A DNA stretch of 10,884 nucleotides from an uncultured Anaerolineales bacterium (GTDB lineage Bacteria > Chloroflexota > Anaerolineae > Anaerolineales > Villigracilaceae): assembly GCA_937928015.1 (NCBI GenBank), contig CALFXA010000081.1, forward strand, positions 1 to 10,884. The letters run 5' to 3'. How positions within the stretch are numbered: the stretch's first letter is position 1; each line of letters begins with the position of its first letter. Shown one piece after another: positions 6,425-10,884 of the stretch. The position numbers were made by a program, and so were the translations under genes. The notes beneath the pieces were generated by a model. The model saw only the letters and a list, made by a program, of their open reading frames with translations. It was not told where the DNA came from and made no database searches.

Positions 6425-7909
6425 ATGCAGTACTTCATCGGCATCGACACTTCGACCACCGCCACCAAGGCCCTGTTGATCGACGAGGGCGGACGTGTGC
6501 TGGGCGTGGCCTCGAACGAATATCCCTACGACACGCCCCAGCCGCTGTGGAGTGAGCAGGATCCCGCCCTGTGGTGGCACGCCACCAGCCTGAGCATCCG
6601 CCAGGTGGTGAGTCAGACGGGCGTGGACCCTTCGGCGATTCGCGGCATCGGGCTGACGGGGCAGATGCACGGCCTGGTGCTGCTCGATGAAAAAGGCGAA
6701 GTCCTGCGCCCGTCCATCCTCTGGAACGACCAGCGCACGGGCGCACAATGCGACGAGATCCGCGCCAGGCTGGGGCGCGAGCGCTTGATCCAGATCACGG
6801 GCAACGACGCGTTGACGGGTTTCACCGCGCCGAAGATCCTGTGGGTGCAGGAGCACGAGCCCGAGATTTGGGCGCGCGCCCGTCACATTTTGCTGCCCAA
6901 GGATTACGTACGCTACAAGCTGACGGGCGACTTTGCCATCGACCGCGCCGACGGGGCAGGCACCATCCTGTTCGACCTGGCCCAGCGTGACTGGTCGCCC
7001 GAGGTGCTGGCCGCGCTCAATATTCCCGCCGACTATTTGCCCAAGACGTACGAAGGCAGTGACGCGACGGGGACTCTGCTGCCTGCCGTGGCCAAAGACC
7101 TCGGCCTGCCTGCGGGCATCCCCGTCTTTGGCGGGGGCGGGGACCAGGCCGCCAGTGCTGTCGGGACGGGTGCGGTCCGCGCGGGCGTGGTCTCGCTCAG
7201 CCTCGGGACCTCGGGCGTGGTCTTCGCCACGACAGATGGTCCTGCCATCGAGCCGCAGGGACGCCTGCATGCCTTCTGTCATTCCGTGCCTGGCAAATGG
7301 CACTTCATGGGAGTCATGCTCTCTGCGGCGGGCAGCCTGCGTTGGCATCGCGACACCTTTGCGCCTGGCACCGATTACGACACATTGCTCAAGCCCGTGG
7401 CGGACGTCCCCGCGGGGGCCGACGGACTGCTCTTCCTGCCGTATCTGACGGGCGAGCGCACGCCGCATCCCGACCCGCTGGCGCGCGGTGCCTTCGTGGG
7501 CCTGACGGTGCGCCACAGCTTCCCGCACCTGACGCGCGCCGTGCTGGAGGGCGTTTCGTTCGGCCTGCGCGACAGCTTCGAGCTGATGAAAGGCGCTGGG
7601 CTGGCGAACATCTCCCAGGTCCGCGTGACGGGCGGAGGGGCGCGCAGCCCGCTCTGGCGGCAAATCCTAGCGGACGTGTTCGGCGCGGAGATCGTCACGG
7701 TCAACACCGCCGAAGGCGCGGCCTATGGCGCGGCCCTTTTGGCGGCGACAGGCGCGGGGGTCTTCCCGAGCGTCGAAGCCGCCTGCGACGCCACCATCCA
7801 GGTGACGGGCAGCACCCGTCCAGGTGCGGACCAGGCCGTCTATGAAAAGTTATATCCACTGTATCGGGGGTTATATTCCGCGTTGACGCCCACCTTCCAC
7901 GCGATGTAA
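6425..7909 (+). CDS. xylB: Xylulokinase
   Basis: This FGGY-family kinase phosphorylates D-xylulose with ATP to D-xylulose 5-phosphate, the entry to the pentose phosphate pathway. At 494 residues it has the usual length. The N-terminal phosphate-binding strand FIGIDTSTTATK carries D8 (E. coli XylB Asp6), and GQMHG (79-83) is the family substrate-binding motif. WNDQR (100-104) follows it. GGGGDQ (236-241) holds D240, the likely catalytic base matching E. coli Asp233. LSLGTSGV (258-265) is the second-half phosphate loop, and VTGGGARSPLWRQILADVFG (401-420) is the FGGY C-terminal adenine-side signature. The start ATG 6425 has GGAG overlapping the end of the preceding gene, so the two are probably translated together. 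A strong terminator follows at 7913-7949. Other FGGY kinases (ribulokinase, fuculokinase) are less likely given the MHG motif and the adjacent xylA. Confidence 0.95.
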   Translation: MQYFIGIDTSTTATKALLIDEGGRVLGVASNEYPYDTPQPLWSEQDPALWWHATSLSIRQVVSQTGVDPSAIRGIGLTGQMHGLVLLDEKGEVLRPSILWNDQRTGAQCDEIRARLGRERLIQITGNDALTGFTAPKILWVQEHEPEIWARARHILLPKDYVRYKLTGDFAIDRADGAGTILFDLAQRDWSPEVLAALNIPADYLPKTYEGSDATGTLLPAVAKDLGLPAGIPVFGGGGDQAASAVGTGAVRAGVVSLSLGTSGVVFATTDGPAIEPQGRLHAFCHSVPGKWHFMGVMLSAAGSLRWHRDTFAPGTDYDTLLKPVADVPAGADGLLFLPYLTGERTPHPDPLARGAFVGLTVRHSFPHLTRAVLEGVSFGLRDSFELMKGAGLANISQVRVTGGGARSPLWRQILADVFGAEIVTVNTAEGAAYGAALLAATGAGVFPSVEAACDATIQVTGSTRPGADQAVYEKLYPLYRGLYSALTPTFHAM

Positions 7910-7912
7910 TGT

Positions 7913-7949
7913 AAAGGCCTGACGAGTTCCAAACTCGTCAGGCCTTTTT
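7913..7949. terminator. Terminator of the xyl cluster, shared with the convergent gene
   Basis: AAAGGCCTGACGAGTT (7913-7928) pairs perfectly with 7932-7947 across a very short loop (realistically a 14-15 bp stem with a 5-base loop), and a T-run lies at 7945-7949. It starts 3 bases after the xylB stop. On the minus strand the flanking sequence gives only three T, so it may work more weakly for the convergent LURP-like gene, whose stop lies at 7950-7952. Its sequence resembles the hairpin at 9454-9481. Confidence 0.9.
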
Positions 7950-8477
7950 CTACTTTTCCTTTTTCCTGTCCTTGCCCCGTTTCTTGTCGTCCTCGTCGTG
8001 GGCCATCATATCGATGGCAACGGCGATGGCCAGGATCAGGATGTGGTTCTGACCAGGGTCGATCTCAACGCCGTAGGTGTCGGTGAAGCTGAACCATTTC
8101 TTCGAGACTTCGGCCACCTTGTTCCAGCCCTGTTTGACGGCGTACTCGTGGTCGAAGATGTCGCCCTGCACGTCCAGGTCGGGGCCATTCTTGACGTCGA
8201 CGTTCCACTTGTCGCGCAGTGGGGTGAGCAGGGCCTTCCTGACGGTGGCCACTTCGTTGCCATCCGCGTCTTCGATGACCATCGTGTCGCGGATCGTCAA
8301 CAGGCGTTCCTTGATCTGGCAGAGCGGTTTGCCCTTTGCGTCCTCGAAGACCAGTGTCTTGCGGATGCGCAGGATCTTGCCGTCCACTTTGTAGATTTTC
8401 CTGCCCTCATGGTCTTCGATCCAGAAATCGTCCCCGATGGAGAACAGGGCCTGGCGGAGTTTGTAGCGGGTGGTCAT
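7950..8477 (-). CDS. LURP-one-related / tubby-like C-terminal fold protein
   Basis: This 175-residue protein resembles the LURP-one-related (DUF567, PF04525) family, which shares the tubby C-terminal beta-barrel with phospholipid scramblases. Repeating short strands such as FWIEDHEGRKIYKVDGK, TLVFEDAKGKPLCQIKE and TMVIEDADGNEVATVRK (residues ~18-80) are the family hallmark: a strand, a turn with an acidic residue and Gly, then a strand. Near residues 145-160 lies the hydrophobic stretch HILILAIAVAIDMMAH, which in this fold is the central buried helix rather than a membrane anchor. The last ~16 residues are a Lys/Asp/Glu-rich tail likely to be disordered. The bacterial function is unknown; lipid or membrane binding is speculation from the fold. 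The start ATG (8475-8477) follows AAGGAA 5 bases upstream. The gene faces xylB and shares its terminator, and is divergent from the EamA gene. Confidence 0.82.
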   Translation of the reverse strand: MTTRYKLRQALFSIGDDFWIEDHEGRKIYKVDGKILRIRKTLVFEDAKGKPLCQIKERLLTIRDTMVIEDADGNEVATVRKALLTPLRDKWNVDVKNGPDLDVQGDIFDHEYAVKQGWNKVAEVSKKWFSFTDTYGVEIDPGQNHILILAIAVAIDMMAHDEDDKKRGKDRKKEK

Positions 8478-8501
8478 GGGAATTCCTTTCAGGTTTCGAA
8501 A

Positions 8502-8507
8502 AGTATA
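8502..8507 (-). promoter_or_regulatory. Possible -10 element for the LURP-like gene
   Basis: On the minus strand TATACT lies 24 bases before the ATG, leaving room for a short leader and the AAGGAA ribosome site. I see no good -35 at the right distance, so this is a weak call. Confidence 0.35.
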
Positions 8508-8556
8508 ACCGATGCTGTGGGGACATGGGAGTGCAACGAACTTGAGCGGATGTCAG

Positions 8557-8562
8557 TATAAT
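8557..8562 (+). promoter_or_regulatory. Possible -10 element for the EamA transporter gene
   Basis: A perfect TATAAT lies 32 bases before the ATG at 8595, in the 117-base divergent intergenic region. Positions 16-18 bases upstream do not resemble TTGACA (TTGAGC at 8542-8547 is too close), and there is no TGn extension. The call rests on the -10 match and its placement only. Confidence 0.45.
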
Positions 8563-8594
8563 CAGCCGTCGACGTCATCCCTTTGTGAGGTTGC

Positions 8595-9449
8595 ATGGAT
8601 TCCTTCTCGGAACGCCGCAAGGCGGTTTTTTATCTGGTTGTGACGGCCATCCTGTGGAGCACGAGCGGGGTGCTGGTCAAGATTCTGGACTGGCAGCCCC
8701 TCGCCATCCTGGCGGGACGCAGCCTGTTCGCCTCGGTCGTCTTCCTTGTCTACCTGCGGCGCGTGCCGACGCGCTTCAACCGTTGGCAATTGCTGGCGGC
8801 GGGCATGTTCATCCTGACCCAGTTCCTGTTCATCACCTCCACCAAGTTGACCACGGCCGCCAACTCGATCTTCCTTCAATACACCGCGCCGATCTACGTG
8901 ATGCTGCTGGCCTACTGGTGGCTGGGCGAGAAGCCCTCGCGGACCGACTGGTTTGCGATGCTGGTCATCTTCCTCGGGCTGACGCTCTTCTTCGGCGACC
9001 AACTCACCACGGAGGGTTTTTACGGTAATCTGTTAGCTATTTTGAGCGGCGTGACCTCGGCGGTGATGATGGTGGCCTTCCGCGCCCAGAAGAACGGCGA
9101 CCCCGCCGAGAGTAACCTGATCGCCTTCCTGGTCACGGCGACCTTTGGTCTGCCCTTCGTCTTCAAAGAGACCTGGACGGTGAATAGTTGGCTGATCCTG
9201 GCCTTCCTCGGCATCGTGCAGATCGGTTTTGCCTTCATCTTCTTCAGCAAGGGCATCAAACACATCCCTGCTCTGGAGGCCAACCTGATTGGCACGCTGG
9301 AGCCTGTGTTGAATCCGATTTGGGTGTTTCTATTTTACGGCGAGCGCATGGGCAAGTTCGCCCTGTTTGGCGGACTGGTGGTATTGGTCGGCGTAATCCT
9401 CAGTGCGGTGGGCAGCGCTCGGGCGGTCAGAGCGGGGGAGCGGATTTAA
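8595..9449 (+). CDS. EamA-family (drug/metabolite transporter superfamily) membrane transporter
   Basis: This 284-residue integral membrane protein has about 10 membrane spans in two EamA repeats (roughly residues 10-138 and 147-276), the usual length and layout for the RhaT/YdcZ-like DMT superfamily. The first repeat has ILWSTSGVLVK in helix 1, FLQYTAPIYVMLLAYWWLGEKP near residues 93-114 and IFLGLTLFFG. The second has the matching NLIGTLEPVLNPIWVFLFYGERM near residues 231-253 and VVLVGVILS. The LxPxxxxxxxxxxxGE pattern in each half is typical. Such transporters export amino acids, metabolites or drugs, and the substrate cannot be told from sequence. ATG at 8595 follows GAGG (8587-8590). It converges with the yrdB-like gene: its TAA stop overlaps the T-run of that operon's terminator. 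I see no link to xylose use. Confidence 0.88.
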   Translation: MDSFSERRKAVFYLVVTAILWSTSGVLVKILDWQPLAILAGRSLFASVVFLVYLRRVPTRFNRWQLLAAGMFILTQFLFITSTKLTTAANSIFLQYTAPIYVMLLAYWWLGEKPSRTDWFAMLVIFLGLTLFFGDQLTTEGFYGNLLAILSGVTSAVMMVAFRAQKNGDPAESNLIAFLVTATFGLPFVFKETWTVNSWLILAFLGIVQIGFAFIFFSKGIKHIPALEANLIGTLEPVLNPIWVFLFYGERMGKFALFGGLVVLVGVILSAVGSARAVRAGERI

Positions 9450-9481
9450 AAAAGTCTGACAGATTCCAGAGTCTGTCAGAC
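9448..9481 (-). terminator. Intrinsic terminator of the minus-strand operon
   Basis: GTCTGACAGA (9454-9463) and TCTGTCAGAC (9472-9481) form a 10-bp stem with an 8-base loop. Six A at 9448-9453 become a six-U run after the stem when read on the minus strand, 21 bases past the yrdB-like stop. On the plus strand no T-run follows, so the EamA gene would not be terminated well here. The A-run includes the last two bases of the EamA stop codon. Confidence 0.85.
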
Positions 9482-9502
9482 CCAATCAGCAAGACAGTGG
9501 GC

Positions 9503-9841
9503 TTACTGTTTCCATACGGCCAATAAGAGGGTGTTGACGGCCAGCACAATTGAGTAGGTCCAGCCCAGGGCGGGGCGGTCGGCGGTGAAGAGGGCCAGGA
9601 CACCCGTCGCAAACAGGGTCAGTTCCAGAGCGTAGTAGGGGAGTCCCTGCAGACGGTGACTCGCCCTGGGGGCCAGGAAGGTCCCCCAAAGGATGGCGAT
9701 CAGGAGCGGGAGTCCCAGCCCGAGGATGAACTTCCACAACCAACTGGGTTGGGTCTGGAAACCCCAATAGCCGACGGCGGCCAACATGCATAGTTCCAGC
9801 AGAAAACGAACGGCCAAATTCAACATCTTTAAAGCGTCCAT
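9503..9841 (-). CDS. YrdB-like (DUF2568) small membrane protein
   Basis: This 112-residue protein has four predicted membrane helices, near residues 7-27, 34-54, 67-87 and 92-110. It resembles the YrdB/DUF2568 (PF10823) family: N-terminal NLAVRFLLELCMLAAVGYWG, a WGTFLAPRASHRL loop (about 52-64) and LPYYALELTLFATG. No catalytic residues are seen and the family function is unknown. The start ATG (9839-9841) follows AGAGGT, which overlaps the TetR stop; 9 bases separate the two genes, so it is very probably the last gene of the minus-strand operon. A T-rich intrinsic terminator follows. Confidence 0.8.
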   Translation of the reverse strand: MDALKMLNLAVRFLLELCMLAAVGYWGFQTQPSWLWKFILGLGLPLLIAILWGTFLAPRASHRLQGLPYYALELTLFATGVLALFTADRPALGWTYSIVLAVNTLLLAVWKQ

Positions 9842-9850
9842 CGTGTACCT

Positions 9851-10432
9851 CTATTTTATGTGTTGCAGGCCAGCCGCCAGAGCGGATACCAGCCTGCGAA
9901 AGCTCTCGTCACAATCCTGGGGCAGGCCGAAGCCGCCCGCCACTTCGAGCGTGGCAAAGCCGTGGACCACGCTGCGGAAGGCGCGCAATCCGTGGATGGC
10001 TTCTTCGCCCTGCAAGCCCAGCGAGGACATGACTGCCAGCCCGACCTTGAGCGTGCGTTCTTCTTCGCGCCGCAGGTCCTCGTCGGGGACAGGCTGTGTG
10101 CCCGACGAGCGCAGCGTGGACAGGTACAGGCCCGGGTAGGTCTTCACGTAATTGCGGAAGGCCTGCGCCGCCTCCATGAACAGGTCGGCGCCGCTCCTGC
10201 CGATGGCGGCTTCGCTCAAGTGGTCTGCCAGCAGGCAGGCGTTGAGCACGGCCAGTTCCTGCTGCAGGCCGCCCAGTCCGTCCACGTGGTTGTAGAGGGA
10301 CGGGGTCTGGATGCCTAGCGTGTCGGCCAGGTGACTGAGGGTGAGCGCCTGCACGCCCTCGGTGTTGAGGATTTCGACCGCGGCTTGCAGCACGGCGTTC
10401 TTGTCGAGTCGGGTACGCGTTTTACGGGCCAT
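9851..10432 (-). CDS. TetR/AcrR-family transcriptional regulator (WHG-type C-terminus)
   Basis: This 193-residue protein is likely a one-component repressor that binds DNA as a dimer. The N-terminal DNA-binding domain spans about residues 12-58. Its helix-turn-helix is TLSHLADTLGIQTPSLYNHV (31-50) and the recognition helix is TPSLYNHV. The C-terminal part (about 83-185) resembles the TetR_C_33/WHG ligand-binding domain, with the AFRNYVKTYPGLY region and a VVHGFATLEVAGGFG motif near residues 152-166 that matches its name-giving segment. The start ATG (10430-10432) has AAAGG 7 bases upstream, inside the end of the hydrolase gene, only 3 bases downstream of that gene's stop. By analogy with other TetR genes it may control its own operon, including the hydrolase. 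The operator would lie beyond the right edge. Confidence 0.88.
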   Translation of the reverse strand: MARKTRTRLDKNAVLQAAVEILNTEGVQALTLSHLADTLGIQTPSLYNHVDGLGGLQQELAVLNACLLADHLSEAAIGRSGADLFMEAAQAFRNYVKTYPGLYLSTLRSSGTQPVPDEDLRREEERTLKVGLAVMSSLGLQGEEAIHGLRAFRSVVHGFATLEVAGGFGLPQDCDESFRRLVSALAAGLQHIK

Positions 10433-10435
10433 CGG

Positions 10436-10884
10436 TTAGCCTTTCAGGGTCTTCAGGAATTCAAGCACCAGCGGCGTGGTGACTTCGGGCATCTCGGCAT
10501 GCGGGTAATGCCCCGCGCCCTCGATCAACTGGAAGCGTCCGCGCACGGCGGCGGCGACCCGCTGCGCCTCGGCGGCGGGGTCCTTGAAGTCGGGGTCTTT
10601 GCTGCCCATCAACACCAGGGCGGGCTGGGTCACCTGGGGCAGGCGTTCGCCCGAGGCGCGTTTGGAGGCGCGCAGCATGGCCATCACCGCCTCCAGCCGA
10701 CCGGGCTGCTGGATGTTCTTCTGTAACTGGCTCACATAGTCTGCGAAGTCGGCGGGCTTGCGGGTGGGGTAGAGCGAGGCGTAATATTTCGTCCACATCG
10801 ACGCGCCCCACGGACGGGCGAACAGCAGCGAGAGCAGGAAGACCAGCGGACCGTTGCTGTCGCCGTCCACGAACGGATCGACCA
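10436..10884 (-). CDS. Alpha/beta hydrolase, C-terminal part (5' end outside window)
   Basis: The last ~149 residues of an alpha/beta-hydrolase-fold enzyme are visible; the frame is open to the right edge, so the N-terminal half with the oxyanion strand and nucleophile elbow is missing. What remains is the cap region (about LFARPWGASMW and the helices after it) followed by the late core: PALVLMGSKDPDF, where the Asp after GSK is the usual acid position, and IEGAGHYPHAEMPEV, whose GAGH His is the catalytic histidine. It ends at EFLKTLKG. The internal GTG at 10870 is not the true start. Substrate cannot be judged: haloalkane dehalogenase, epoxide hydrolase, esterase and C-C hydrolase all share this end. 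It is the first visible gene of the operon with the TetR regulator 3 bases downstream. Confidence 0.87.
   Translation of the reverse strand, partial: VDPFVDGDSNGPLVFLLSLLFARPWGASMWTKYYASLYPTRKPADFADYVSQLQKNIQQPGRLEAVMAMLRASKRASGERLPQVTQPALVLMGSKDPDFKDPAAEAQRVAAAVRGRFQLIEGAGHYPHAEMPEVTTPLVLEFLKTLKG

Noticed and set aside
6185..7663. 492-codon open frame on the minus strand opposite xylB and the mutarotase-like gene
   Set aside because: Its translation is Arg/His/Gly/Gln-rich low-information sequence with no domain, spanning two well-supported genes in antisense. High third-position GC explains the lack of stops.
8562..9028. Overlapping open frames on both strands within the EamA gene's first half
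   Set aside because: They are composition-driven shadows with no domain; the EamA frame has clear membrane helices and family motifs.

Overview
The window looks like a chromosomal segment of a moderately GC-rich bacterium. Gene content, the Ala/Pro-linked sugar-binding protein, the Streptomyces-type xylose isomerase and the hairpin style fit Chloroflexota (Anaerolineae) best. That placement rests on family resemblance, not on a marker gene, so it is tentative.

Left two thirds (1-7950, + strand): a D-xylose uptake and catabolism cluster in the order xylF (5' end outside the window) - xylG - xylH - xylA - mutarotase-like gene - xylB. XylF would bind xylose outside the membrane, XylGH would import it using ATP, XylA would convert it to D-xylulose and XylB would make D-xylulose 5-phosphate for the pentose phosphate pathway. 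The mutarotase-fold protein between xylA and xylB may interconvert xylose anomers. A 28-bp perfect palindrome lies between xylF and xylG, an intrinsic terminator lies between xylA and the mutarotase-like gene, and a strong terminator closes the cluster after xylB. No regulator of the cluster is visible; it may lie to the left.

The most unusual object is xylF. The reading frame is open from the left edge and holds the last ~109 codons of one xylose-binding domain, a 12-residue Ala/Pro linker, and then a complete second xylose-binding domain ending at a stop. The two C-terminal segments are about 92% identical in DNA at a period of exactly 1044 nt (348 codons). This is an in-frame tandem fusion of two (at least) xylose-binding domains in one secreted polypeptide.

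Right third: a minus-strand LURP-one/tubby-like gene converges on xylB and is divergent from a plus-strand EamA-type drug/metabolite transporter. That transporter converges with a minus-strand operon of alpha/beta hydrolase (partial, running off the right edge), TetR-family regulator and small YrdB-like membrane protein. The terminators at 7913-7949 and 9448-9481 have related sequences. No RNA genes, CRISPR arrays, insertion sequences or intergenic gaps above 300 bases were seen.
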